Both the position numbers and the translations under genes were made by a program. From Beggiatoa alba B18LD (GTDB taxonomy: Bacteria; Pseudomonadota; Gammaproteobacteria; Beggiatoales; Beggiatoaceae), in contig NZ_JH600070.1 in assembly GCF_000245015.1 (NCBI RefSeq), positions 637,594 through 701,593 of the forward strand: DNA of 64,000 bases, written 5' to 3'. Below the pieces are notes generated by a model, which was not told the DNA's origin, did no database searches, and was given only the letters and a program-made list of their open reading frames with translations. This document shows, piece after piece, positions 26,411 through 34,805 of this stretch. Position 1 is the stretch's first letter. The number at the start of each line of letters is the position of its first letter.

Positions 26411-27376
26411 ATGCGTTACAACGTGATGGGATTACAATCAGTTATCCGCTTAGGCTTTAGTCTGAATCTTATACTTTGGGGAAATCAAGCAATTGCGGTT
26501 ACACCACAACAAACTGATAGCACAGATGAAATTGTAAATGGGTTGCTCAGTTCGTTTGCCTTGCCTTTTGATGAATTATTGAAAGCAAAACATGAGTCAG
26601 AATGGGTAAACTTGCTAGATGGTTTTTCAGGGTCTATAGGGTTAGATATTCCGTTAAAAAAATCTAAACCAGCAAAACATTATGTTCAAGGCGTTGCCTC
26701 TCAAGGGGAAAATAACCGTTATAGCGTCACCATGCCAGTTTTTATACGTTATGTTCCTTTAAGTTATTGGTTTATCAATTTTAATACTTTGCTGTATTTA
26801 GATAAAAATTTACAAGCTCCGTGGAATCCTGATTTTACGTACAGCTTTGGTTATGACGATTGGCATCCTTATACATTAAGCTTAACTTATGAAAATTATG
26901 GAGGAAATCGTTTTCATCCTGACCGAGCCTTAGGAGAAGAACATACACATTATTTAGAGGGAACTTATCGTTTAGGTTGGAAATTCCCCTTAGCACAGGT
27001 CATTGCTGAACCCTTATTAATAGAGACAGAAAAAACCGTTAATTGCCAGCTCAGTTTCAATCTAACCCCTCGCTACATTGAAGCTACCGAAGGAAAACGC
27101 TTAAATCATAAAAAATCAGTTGTATTGGGTTGTCGCTATCCCATCATTCAAGAATGGGCATTAAATTTGAATTTATTTTGGTATCCCGAACCTGAACAAC
27201 AACAACCTTGGGATCCTGATTACACTTATAGTTTAACTTTTCCCCAAAAATTGCTGGGTGATTTCACATTACAATATAGCAATTACGCGGGGAGTCGTTA
27301 CCCTTGGCGAGAACAACAAGATGCCGCAGGTTTTGAAGATGGTAGTTTTAGCTTATCGTGGTCTTTAGCATGGTAA
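26411..27376 (+). CDS. Predicted outer-membrane beta-barrel protein, unknown family
   Basis: Not recognised. From ATG 26411, preceded by AGG, it encodes 321 residues; the longer frame begins with TTG at 26390. It has a signal peptide ending near AIA (about residue 29), then many alternating hydrophobic strands rich in Tyr, Trp and Phe (PVFIRYVPLSYWFINFNTLLY, split here as separate strands), and a C-terminal segment ending SLSWSLAW with a terminal aromatic residue, as in outer-membrane barrels. The motif PWNPDFTYSFG near residue 140 reappears as PWDPDYTYSLT near 280, suggesting an internal duplication of a half barrel. It follows moxR in the same direction; a shared transcript is likely. Confidence 0.6.
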   Translation: MRYNVMGLQSVIRLGFSLNLILWGNQAIAVTPQQTDSTDEIVNGLLSSFALPFDELLKAKHESEWVNLLDGFSGSIGLDIPLKKSKPAKHYVQGVASQGENNRYSVTMPVFIRYVPLSYWFINFNTLLYLDKNLQAPWNPDFTYSFGYDDWHPYTLSLTYENYGGNRFHPDRALGEEHTHYLEGTYRLGWKFPLAQVIAEPLLIETEKTVNCQLSFNLTPRYIEATEGKRLNHKKSVVLGCRYPIIQEWALNLNLFWYPEPEQQQPWDPDYTYSLTFPQKLLGDFTLQYSNYAGSRYPWREQQDAAGFEDGSFSLSWSLAW

Positions 27377-27394
27377 CGCATTGAGTAGGCGATA

Positions 27395-28606
27395 ATGACA
27401 TATACAAAGACTAAATTGCTACTGGTGGAAGACTGTAGTTCCATGCGCTTAGTATTACAACATTGGTTAAAAAGCTATTGCGATGAAATTCTCATTGCAA
27501 CTGATGGGCAAGAAGCCCTAACCATTTTTCATGAACATCCTGATATTAATCTGGTCTTAACAGATTGGATTATGCCTAAAATAGACGGTTTGCAACTCTG
27601 CCAACTCATTCGGCAAACAGAATTATCACATTATGTTTATGTGATTGTTTTAACAGGAAAGGATGAGCGAGAAAGTTCTTTAGTACAAGGGCTTAATGCG
27701 GGCGCAGATGATTTTCTCTTTAAGCCAATAGACCCCAATAAATTACGAATTCGCCTACAAATGGCGTTTCGAATTCTTGGCTTAGAACAAACGTTAGCGG
27801 AAAGAAATCAAAAACTTTTCCATACTTACGAGCAAATACGACAAGACTTAGTATTAGCCTCAGTCATGCAAAAAAATTTGCTTCCTGCAAAAGGTAAAAG
27901 AGACGAGATTCTTTTTGATTGGATTTTCTATCCGAGTCATTTTATTGCAGGCGATATATTTAATTATTTTGAACTCACGGATGACTATCTTGCATTTTAT
28001 CATTTAGATGTTGCAGGACACGGCGTGCGCTCGGCATTACTCTCGTTTACCTTACACCAATATATCACCAATAAAGGGGGACAAACTAACTTTCTGAGTT
28101 ATAAAGATGAACAAGGCATTGACCAGCCTGTTCCCCCAGAACAAGTCGTTACAAGTCTTAATCAACGCTTTTCGGATACAGGGGATTTATATTTTACAAT
28201 GGTTTATGGCTATCTACATAAAGCGACGGGCGTTGTAGAATTTACACAAGCAGGACATCCTTGCCCCATCCTGTTACGCACGAAACAACATCAAGCGCAA
28301 TTTTGTGGCGGGAGTGGCTTTCCTGTTGCCATGTTTCCGCTTGCAGAATACGAACGCTTACATTTACAACTGACCGAAGGCGACCGTTTATTTATTTACT
28401 CTGACGGGATTACAGAATGTTTAAATGCCGTACAACAAAGCTATACAGAACAACGCTTGCTTAGTCTATTACAAAATACCGCCGACCAAGCTTTAGAGCA
28501 GACTTTACAAACTTTATGTAGTGAATTATTTGACTGGCAAGGGAGTGGACAATTTGAAGATGATATGACACTGCTAGCTATTGAATATCATAAAAAACAT
28601 GAATAA
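27395..28606 (+). CDS. Response regulator with SpoIIE/PP2C phosphatase domain (RsbU/HsbR-like)
   Basis: A 403-residue two-domain protein. The N-terminal receiver (about 5-125) has the phosphoacceptor Asp in VLTDWIMPKIDG and KPIDPNKL. After a short coiled-coil linker the C-terminal PP2C/SpoIIE domain (about 165-400) has the metal aspartates in FIAGDIFNYF, LDVAGHGVRSAL, and FIYSDGITECLN, with DDMTLLAIEY at the end. Such proteins dephosphorylate a STAS antagonist when their receiver is phosphorylated. The STAS gene and an anti-sigma-type kinase gene follow directly, giving a complete partner-switch set. The cognate histidine kinase is not in the immediate neighbourhood. Confidence 0.93.
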   Translation: MTYTKTKLLLVEDCSSMRLVLQHWLKSYCDEILIATDGQEALTIFHEHPDINLVLTDWIMPKIDGLQLCQLIRQTELSHYVYVIVLTGKDERESSLVQGLNAGADDFLFKPIDPNKLRIRLQMAFRILGLEQTLAERNQKLFHTYEQIRQDLVLASVMQKNLLPAKGKRDEILFDWIFYPSHFIAGDIFNYFELTDDYLAFYHLDVAGHGVRSALLSFTLHQYITNKGGQTNFLSYKDEQGIDQPVPPEQVVTSLNQRFSDTGDLYFTMVYGYLHKATGVVEFTQAGHPCPILLRTKQHQAQFCGGSGFPVAMFPLAEYERLHLQLTEGDRLFIYSDGITECLNAVQQSYTEQRLLSLLQNTADQALEQTLQTLCSELFDWQGSGQFEDDMTLLAIEYHKKHE

Positions 28607-28662
28607 AAGAAACAATGGATAGTTATTATTAAAAATATAAACTCACAAGAGATTTAACGGCA

Positions 28663-28995
28663 ATGTTAAAAACAGAACAAAAAGGTAGATTTCTAGTTGT
28701 TAGTGTTTTAGAAAAACGCTTAGATGCCTCTCTCGCCCCCTACTTTAAAGACGAGATGAAAGCCCTGATTAACAGTGGACAAAAGAATATTATTTTAGAC
28801 CTAAGCCAAACAGATTTTTTAGATAGCAGTGGTTTAGGGGCAATTGTCTCAACCTTAAAGTTACTACAAGGTGAAGGCGAATTAATTTTATGTGGTGTAC
28901 AAGGTGCTGTCGTCTCTTTATTTAAATTGACACGCATGGATAAAATATTTTCTATGTACCCCACGATTGCAGACGCTCTCGAAAACGTTTCATAA
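28663..28995 (+). CDS. STAS-domain anti-sigma factor antagonist
   Basis: A 110-residue single STAS domain, the normal length for RsbV/SpoIIAA-type antagonists. The phosphorylation site region LSQTDFLDSSGLGAIVS is typical, with the conserved DSSGLG. In this family the unphosphorylated form binds the partner kinase and releases its target; phosphorylation by the kinase ends the interaction. It stands between the phosphatase and kinase genes, 56 bp and 7 bp away respectively, so the three are probably cotranscribed. Confidence 0.95.
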   Translation: MLKTEQKGRFLVVSVLEKRLDASLAPYFKDEMKALINSGQKNIILDLSQTDFLDSSGLGAIVSTLKLLQGEGELILCGVQGAVVSLFKLTRMDKIFSMYPTIADALENVS

Positions 28996-29002
28996 AATTT
29001 TC

Positions 29003-29440
29003 ATGCCACAACTGTGCTTACAAATCCAAAGCCAATTAGAAAATGTTGCATTAATTGGAACATCTGTGAAAGGTATTTGCAGTTTAACGCCTTTATCCAC
29101 AGAACTGACTGATGCACTACAAATTGCTATTGTCGAATGGCTCAATAATGTAATCGAGCATAGTTATTCCTACTCTACCGTACAATGGATTACGGTAGAA
29201 ATTACCCTCACACGACAATCACTTCTCTTATCTGTCACCGATAACGGCTTAGGTTTACAATCTTGCTTATTAAATGAGGCTACCCTACCCGTTATAGACC
29301 CCAACGACATAGAAAATTTGCCTGAAGGGGGATTTGGATTAGCCATTATTAAGCAAATCATGGATGAAGTTGTTTATTATTCAACAGGCTATAAACATAC
29401 GCTTTGGATGAAAAAACATTTACAACCTGATGAGTCATGA
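29003..29440 (+). CDS. Anti-sigma-type serine kinase (RsbW/HATPase-like)
   Basis: A 145-residue HATPase domain from ATG 29003; an upstream TTG at 28967 in the same frame would overlap the STAS gene and is less likely. The N box EWLNNVIEHSY, G1 box TDNGLGL and G2 box EGGFGLAIIKQI identify it as a GHKL-type kinase of the RsbW/SpoIIAB group. These kinases phosphorylate the STAS antagonist and in the free state sequester a sigma factor or other target. No sigma factor gene is next to it; the following genes are a repeat and a cellulose-synthase-like glycosyltransferase, so the output target may be encoded elsewhere. Confidence 0.9.
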   Translation: MPQLCLQIQSQLENVALIGTSVKGICSLTPLSTELTDALQIAIVEWLNNVIEHSYSYSTVQWITVEITLTRQSLLLSVTDNGLGLQSCLLNEATLPVIDPNDIENLPEGGFGLAIIKQIMDEVVYYSTGYKHTLWMKKHLQPDES

Positions 29441-29470
29441 TAAATCCACTCGGCATGAAGAACTCCCTAA

Positions 29471-29759
29471 TGACCTGAGTTTTGCGGGATTTATAAAAAA
29501 AACATAGACTTGCTAGGTTTTAAAAATCTAGCAGGTTTGTCGGAACATGCGAAAAAATTTGAGGGACTGGCAGAGATTATTCTCTTATTTTTCATCAGGA
29601 TTCACCAGACAAGATTAAAATCTTGTCTGAATCAGGATTAACAGGATTTAAAACCCTCAAACAAACCAAAAAGTCAGGTGAATCACGCTTTTTAATCCTG
29701 CTAATCCTGATTCAGACAAGCTGTTGTCTTTTTAAAAGAAACTCGCCGAACTCAAGTTA
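29471..29759. repeat. MITE-like element, near complete (copy D)
   Basis: Left end ACCTGAGTTTTGCGGG (diverged), right end CTCGCCGAACTCAAGTTA. It contains the CCTGCTAGG-type palindrome (here TTGCTAGG), the GGACTGGCAGAGATTATTCTC linker and the CAGGATT core, in the same orientation and order as copy C. It lies between the anti-sigma kinase gene and the glycosyltransferase gene, 76 bp before the latter. Confidence 0.85.
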
Positions 29760-29835
29760 GCATTACCAAAAAGTTTTATCAAAAATACAGATTAATGATA
29801 TTTTTCATCAATAATCTTTCCAATAGACAGATGAT

Positions 29836-31716
29836 ATGGACACCTATTTTAAAAAATACGAAACGCGCACCCCACCGCCTCCCCTGCCTTACTCCCTCAC
29901 CCAAGAACTGCTATGGCAATTTTTAGCCGTCATTACAGCAATATTAGGCTTATGGTATTTACATTGGCGATGGATGTACTCGCTTAACTACGACGCGCTT
30001 TGGTTTTCCCTGCCCTTACTGATTGCTGAAACCATGGCATATATTGGCTTGATTCTATATATTATTAATCTCTGGCAAATCCGTGATACTCCTACAAAAG
30101 CCCCCCCTAAAAGTATCCGTGAATGCACTGATTTAACCCTAGACCCCACATGTCCAGACCGTCCGATTCATGTCGATGTCTTTATCGCAACCTACAGCGA
30201 AAACCCCGAATTAGTCCGCTTAAGTATTCAAGATGCAAAAAAAATTGTCTATCCACATCCAGTTATTTTAAAAATCTATATATTAGATGACGGCAGACGA
30301 GCAACAATGCGACAAGTTGCGGAAGAGGAAGAGGTTTACTACATTACTCGCAATAATAATATTGGTTTTAAAGCGGGAAATTTAGCCAACGCAATGGATA
30401 TGACGGGCGGAGACTTCTTTATTATTTGCGATGCGGACACGCGCCCCTTCCCCAGCTTTTTAGAACACACCTTAGGATATTTCACAGACCCCCAAGTTGC
30501 ATGGGTACAAACGCCACAATGGTTTTTTGATATTCCAGAAGGGCAAACACTACCTAACTATCTCAGCCGTTATTTAGGAAAATTCGGTGAATCAATTGGT
30601 CATACGGTAGAAAAAATCGTCGGAACAGTTCACATCGGGTATGACCCCTTTGTCAACGACCCGAAAATTTTCTATGACATTATTTTGCGACGACGTAATT
30701 GGGCAAATGCCTCTTTTTGCTGTGGTGCTGGCTCGATTTATCGTCGCGAAGCCGTGCGTGAAGCGCAATTAATTGGCTATGCGGACAGCGTCAGCCAATC
30801 TTTAGAAACACATCTTTCTGCCATCCAAGCCCTAACGGGTGAAACTCACGGTATAGACCCGCTGATTGTTAAACAACTACGGCATCAACTGATTCACGAA
30901 ACCCAATTTGAAGATAAACTCTTTAAATTCCATGTTTCTGAAGATATTTTTACTTCCATCGTTTTACATTCCATCCGCCGTACCGCACCTGATGGCAGTG
31001 AACAACGGGCAAAATGGAAATCGGTTTTACATCCTGCTGTTGAATCGAAAATGCTTTCCCCCCAAGACTTACAAAGCTGGGTTGTGCAACGGTTTAAATA
31101 TGCGGGAGGTACACTGGATATTGCCAAAGATATTTTATTTAAAAATAAACTATTTACTAAAGCAAATGGGCTAAGTTGGGCGCAACGTTTAATGTATGGG
31201 CAAACCATCTGGTCCTATCTAGGCGGGATTTGGAATCTGATTTTTTTACTTGCCCCCATTATTTACCTATTTACCGCCGTCAAACCCATACAAGCCTTTT
31301 CTGACTCGTTTATTCTGCACTTCTTACCCTTCATTATCAGCATGGAATTAGCCTTTATGGTGGGAACGTGGGGAACAAATAACTGGCAGAGTAAAACCTC
31401 TTACCTCTCCTTTTACTCCTTCAATTTAAAAGCATTATGGACAGTGTTACGCGGTAGAAAAATTGCGTTTCCCGTAACCCCCAAAGACCGACAAACGGGA
31501 AATTTCCTTCATCTGGTTTGGTCACAATGTCTATTAATTGTCCTAACTATTGCTAGCCTCCTCTATGCGTGGTTTTATTTCTTTCAACCACACTCCCCGC
31601 ACTCAATGGGCGGATTAGTATTAAATAGCTTTTGGGGCTTACTGAATGTTATGGCATTAAGTGGCATTATTCGCGCGGCATTTTGGACACCGCTTGATGA
31701 AGAGGCACAAGCATGA
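29836..31716 (+). CDS. Cellulose-synthase-like glycosyltransferase (GT2), without PilZ domain
   Basis: A 626-residue membrane glycosyltransferase. Membrane helices at about 25-45 and 55-80 precede the GT2 domain, which has DDG (151-153), DAD (199-201), TPQ (226-228) and SED (368-370, in place of TED). The acceptor-site motif is QRFKY (418-422) instead of the usual Q..RW. Further membrane helices follow, and the gating-loop motif FPVTPK is present. This is the layout of BcsA and related synthases, which polymerise and export a beta-glucan or similar glycan. The C-terminal PilZ domain that makes BcsA depend on cyclic di-GMP is absent. No bcsB follows; the next gene is VanZ-like with an ATGA overlap. 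The sugar is unknown. Confidence 0.88.
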   Translation: MDTYFKKYETRTPPPPLPYSLTQELLWQFLAVITAILGLWYLHWRWMYSLNYDALWFSLPLLIAETMAYIGLILYIINLWQIRDTPTKAPPKSIRECTDLTLDPTCPDRPIHVDVFIATYSENPELVRLSIQDAKKIVYPHPVILKIYILDDGRRATMRQVAEEEEVYYITRNNNIGFKAGNLANAMDMTGGDFFIICDADTRPFPSFLEHTLGYFTDPQVAWVQTPQWFFDIPEGQTLPNYLSRYLGKFGESIGHTVEKIVGTVHIGYDPFVNDPKIFYDIILRRRNWANASFCCGAGSIYRREAVREAQLIGYADSVSQSLETHLSAIQALTGETHGIDPLIVKQLRHQLIHETQFEDKLFKFHVSEDIFTSIVLHSIRRTAPDGSEQRAKWKSVLHPAVESKMLSPQDLQSWVVQRFKYAGGTLDIAKDILFKNKLFTKANGLSWAQRLMYGQTIWSYLGGIWNLIFLLAPIIYLFTAVKPIQAFSDSFILHFLPFIISMELAFMVGTWGTNNWQSKTSYLSFYSFNLKALWTVLRGRKIAFPVTPKDRQTGNFLHLVWSQCLLIVLTIASLLYAWFYFFQPHSPHSMGGLVLNSFWGLLNVMALSGIIRAAFWTPLDEEAQA

Positions 31717-32108
31717 AAATAAAAAGCATCGCTATTCTTTATAGCGTCTTCATTCTTGGCTTAATTTTTGTTGCTGACCAAGGCTATTACGATAATATTC
31801 TGCGCCAAGTTCACGCCATTCCCTACGGCGATAAAGTTGGGCATTTTTTCCTCATGGGGGTTTTAGCATGGATCATTAATTTAGGACTGCATGGTGCGCA
31901 ATTTCACTGGGGCAATATACACATTCTAAAAGGTAGCTTATTAGTCTTTACCTTCGTAACATTAGAGGAAATTTCACAATATTATTTCCCTAACCGCCAT
32001 TTTGACTTTGGCGATTTACTCGCAGACTACTTAGGGATTTATCTATTTGGACAATTAGCATTGTGGCAAATCCAGCGACAACAAAGACTTGCCACAAAAG
32101 TAGAATGA
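31713..32108 (+). CDS. VanZ-like small membrane protein
   Basis: A 131-residue protein with four predicted membrane helices. The segment GDKVGHFFLMGVLAWI and the later HFDFGDLLADYLGIYLF are typical of the VanZ-like family, whose biochemical role is poorly known. The start overlaps the stop of the glycosyltransferase gene by four bases, so the two are produced together and may cooperate in surface-polymer export or anchoring (inference). A terminator-like hairpin follows. Confidence 0.9.
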   Translation: MKIKSIAILYSVFILGLIFVADQGYYDNILRQVHAIPYGDKVGHFFLMGVLAWIINLGLHGAQFHWGNIHILKGSLLVFTFVTLEEISQYYFPNRHFDFGDLLADYLGIYLFGQLALWQIQRQQRLATKVE

Positions 32109-32121
32109 AATGATTATTTCA

Positions 32122-32155
32122 GGACTGCCAGCCCTTCAAGGACTAGCAGTCTTTT
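32122..32155. terminator. Hairpin between convergent VanZ-like and arsC genes
   Basis: GGACTGCCAG and CTAGCAGTC pair around a short loop, followed by TTTT on the plus strand. It lies in the 47-bp space between the two convergent genes. Confidence 0.6.
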
Positions 32156-32608
32156 CTACAGGTCAAGTTGCACCAACTGCTGAATAAAAGCCAGTATTTG
32201 CGTTTTAATCGTCTCTCTGACAACGCGCACCTGCGCCAATTTTTCCGCATCTGTCCCTACAAAACGTGAAGGGTCAGGAAAACTCCAATGCAATCGTTTC
32301 GTTGTCCGTGCAGGAAAAACAGGACAACGTTCTGCGCTGGTTTCATCACAAACCGTGATAACGTAATCAAAAGTTTTACCTGACTTTATCACCGTGTCCA
32401 CCGTTTGCGTGCCTTTCTGCCGTAAATCGATATCAACCTCCTGCATTGCCTGCACAACCCAAGGATTTAAAGAACCTGCTTCTAAACCTGCACTTTCCGC
32501 CCGATAAGGGGCGGGCGCAAATTGATTAAACCACGCCTCCGCCATCTGACTCCGCGCACTATTATGAATACACACGAATAACACTTGATAAGTACGCTCA
32601 GTATTCAT
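32156..32608 (-). CDS. arsC: Arsenate reductase, low-molecular-weight phosphatase type
   Basis: A 150-residue enzyme with the phosphatase-like P loop CIHNSARS (Cys near residue 13), which attacks arsenate. The second-cysteine region [16 protein letters not shown] supplies the two further cysteines of the thioredoxin-coupled redox relay, and WSFPDPS carries the catalytic Asp. Reduction of arsenate to arsenite provides the substrate for the efflux pump encoded just upstream; the two genes overlap by four bases. Length and motifs are normal for the family. Confidence 0.95.
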   Translation of the reverse strand: MNTERTYQVLFVCIHNSARSQMAEAWFNQFAPAPYRAESAGLEAGSLNPWVVQAMQEVDIDLRQKGTQTVDTVIKSGKTFDYVITVCDETSAERCPVFPARTTKRLHWSFPDPSRFVGTDAEKLAQVRVVRETIKTQILAFIQQLVQLDL

Positions 32609-33690
32609 TGTGCAATACTCCGTGCATAAGTTGCCGCGTTTTTATTCACTAAATACACAATGAACAACATCACAGGCACTTCAACCAACACGCCCACCAC
32701 CGTTGCTAAGGCAGCACCAGACTGTAAACCAAATAAACTAATTGCTACCGCAACCGCCAATTCAAAAAAGTTAGACGAGCCAATTAATGCCACTGGTGCA
32801 GTAATAGTTAACGGCACACGCCACCACCAAGCCCAATAATAGGCAATCCCCGCAACGCCTAAACTTTGAATCGTCAACGGAATCGCAATTAATAGAATAA
32901 TTAACGGTTTTTCTAAAATGGTTTGTCCTTGAAAACCAAATAATAAAATGACCGTTAATAATAAGCCAATAATCGTTAAGGGTTTTAAATGCTCAGTGAA
33001 CTGATTCACAGCTTGTTCATTGCCATTATGTTGTTTTAACAATTGCACACGGGTTAAATAACCTGCAACCAACGGAATAACAATGTATAAAACCACTGAT
33101 AGCAATAATGTTTCCCAAGGGACAATAACATCACTAATCCCTAATAAAAACGCGACAATCGGTGCGTAAGCAAACACCATGATTAAATCATTTAAAGAAA
33201 CTTGCACCAGCGTATAAGTTGCATCACCACGGGTTAATTGACTCCAAACAAACACCATTGCGGTACAAGGTGCAGAGCCTAACAAAATCATCCCTGCAAT
33301 ATAAGCCTTTGCATCTTCTGGATTAACCCACTGTTTAAAAAGTAGATTAAAAAATAACATGCCTAATAATGCCATCGTAAACGGTTTAATTAGCCAATTG
33401 GTAACAGAGGTAATGATTAAACCTTTTGGGCGTTCGCCGATGTGTTTTAACGCACTAAAATCAACGCTCACCATCATGGGGTAAATCATCCCCCATATCA
33501 GCACGGCGACCACTAAATTGATATGACTGACTTCAACTTGACTAATCAGGGTAAATAAAGCGGGGAAAACATTTCCTAACAAAATACCCGCGCCAATACA
33601 TAACGCAATCCATAGCGTTAAATAACGCCCAAAAAATCCCAATGGGTCGCCACTTGCTTGTTTAACCACGATTTCACACTGTGCGCTCAT
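32605..33690 (-). CDS. acr3: Arsenite efflux transporter Acr3
   Basis: A 361-residue membrane protein with about ten helices. Family signatures include [17 protein letters not shown] near the start, the conserved cysteine in [16 protein letters not shown], and the polar helix [15 protein letters not shown]. Acr3 exports arsenite (sometimes antimonite) using the proton motive force. It is the first gene of the acr3-arsC pair. No arsR gene is in the window's vicinity, so regulation is unclear; an AT-rich imperfect inverted repeat around 33733-33760 might be an operator, without firm support. Confidence 0.95.
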   Translation of the reverse strand: MSAQCEIVVKQASGDPLGFFGRYLTLWIALCIGAGILLGNVFPALFTLISQVEVSHINLVVAVLIWGMIYPMMVSVDFSALKHIGERPKGLIITSVTNWLIKPFTMALLGMLFFNLLFKQWVNPEDAKAYIAGMILLGSAPCTAMVFVWSQLTRGDATYTLVQVSLNDLIMVFAYAPIVAFLLGISDVIVPWETLLLSVVLYIVIPLVAGYLTRVQLLKQHNGNEQAVNQFTEHLKPLTIIGLLLTVILLFGFQGQTILEKPLIILLIAIPLTIQSLGVAGIAYYWAWWWRVPLTITAPVALIGSSNFFELAVAVAISLFGLQSGAALATVVGVLVEVPVMLFIVYLVNKNAATYARSIAQ

Positions 33691-33776
33691 CGCTTATTCA
33701 CCGTTAGCTATAAAGAAAAAGAGGTGGGTTATTATATATTCGCTTTAGCAGATATATATAGATTAGGGTAAAAAAA

Positions 33777-33810
33777 AGACCTATTAGGCTTGGAAAACCT
33801 AACAGGTCTT
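33777..33810. repeat. Variant of the CCTGCTAGG palindrome
   Basis: AAGACCTATTAGGCTT and AACCTAACAGGTCTT form an imperfect hairpin preceded by a run of A. It is a diverged relative of the nested palindrome found in copies C, D, F and G. Upstream of acr3, on the side of repeat copy E. Confidence 0.6.
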
Positions 33811-33874
33811 TGTTAAAAATTATCTATAGTAAACGTATTATAAAACGACATGGAGGACTGCCAGTCCTAGATTC

Positions 33875-34074
33875 AACCTGAGTTCTGCGAGTTTCTTTTA
33901 AAAAGACAACAAGTTGTCGGAATCAGAATTCACAGAATTTTCAGAATTAGCAGAATTAAAAACAATTAAAAACATAATTTTTTATTCTTTTAATTTTCTT
34001 GTCTTTTCAATTCTGAAAATTCTGATTCAGACAAGCTGTTGTCTTTTTAAAAGAAACTCGCCGAACTCAGCTTA
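33875..34074. repeat. MITE-like element, symmetrical 200-bp form (copy E)
   Basis: The left end AACCTGAGTTCTGCGAG and right end CTCGCCGAACTCAGCTTA enclose mirrored TTTCTTTTAAAAAGACAAC arms and a core of AGAATT-type units. Unlike copy C it lacks the CCTGCTAGG palindrome and linker, so it is one near-complete palindrome of about 200 bp. It lies 17 bp past the ysxC stop codon. Confidence 0.85.
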
Positions 34075-34091
34075 TTCTTAATATTAGATTT

Positions 34092-34715
34092 TTATAAAGA
34101 CTCCAACGGCTCACCGACGGCTAACCACAGGTCAAGTACGGCTCGAGCTTCATCTACTCCCGTTGCTTTATGCGCAGAAAATAATTGTACGCTAATGTCT
34201 GTTGAATCGGTTTTAAACGCAGAAAGCTGATTTTTAACTTGTAATAGCGACGATTTTGCTGCACCAAAACTTAATTTATCCGCTTTCGTCAATAAAATAT
34301 GCACAGGCATTGCCGAATGTTGACACCAAAGCAACATATTTTTATCAAAGTCTGTCAATGGATGGCGAATATCCATTAATAAAATCAAGCCATTTAAACT
34401 GCCTCGCGTTTGCAAATAACGTTCTAGCGTATTCTGCCAATGTTGTTTAATCGTAATGGAAACCTTCGCATATCCATAACCCGGTAAATCCACTAAACGG
34501 CGTTTTTCATCCAGTTGAAAAAACATAATTTGTTGTGTCCTTCCCGGTGTTTTACTGGTACGGGCTAAGGCTTTTTGTTGGGTAATGGCATTGATTGCAC
34601 TGGATTTACCCGCATTAGAACGCCCCGCAAAGGCAACTTCTCGCCCCGTATCGCTAGGCAATTGGGAGAGGTTATGAGCACTAAGGGTATATTGAGCTTG
34701 ATGATAGAAATTCAT
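34092..34715 (-). CDS. ysxC: Ribosome biogenesis GTPase YsxC/EngB
   Basis: A 207-residue TRAFAC GTPase. G1 is [10 protein letters not shown]2/G3 are TPGRTQ and DLPGYG, and G4 is TKAD. The family acts in large ribosomal subunit assembly and is essential in many bacteria (called EngB or YihA in enterics). Length and all motifs are normal. A separate minus-strand gene for a dynamin-like GTPase lies 90 bp upstream; a shared transcript is possible but unsupported. Confidence 0.96.
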   Translation of the reverse strand: MNFYHQAQYTLSAHNLSQLPSDTGREVAFAGRSNAGKSSAINAITQQKALARTSKTPGRTQQIMFFQLDEKRRLVDLPGYGYAKVSITIKQHWQNTLERYLQTRGSLNGLILLMDIRHPLTDFDKNMLLWCQHSAMPVHILLTKADKLSFGAAKSSLLQVKNQLSAFKTDSTDISVQLFSAHKATGVDEARAVLDLWLAVGEPLESL

Positions 34716-34805
34716 TACAAAACAGTTAAATAAAATCTAATAAAGAAACAACATCAATACAAGCAGTTCGCTTGCATTGATGTGATGAGGTGAGACGAAA
34801 CCAAA

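Noticed and set aside
33733-33760. AT-rich inverted repeat upstream of acr3 as an ArsR operator
   Set aside because: The symmetry is imperfect and made of TATATA runs, and no arsR gene is nearby, so it is not listed as a site.
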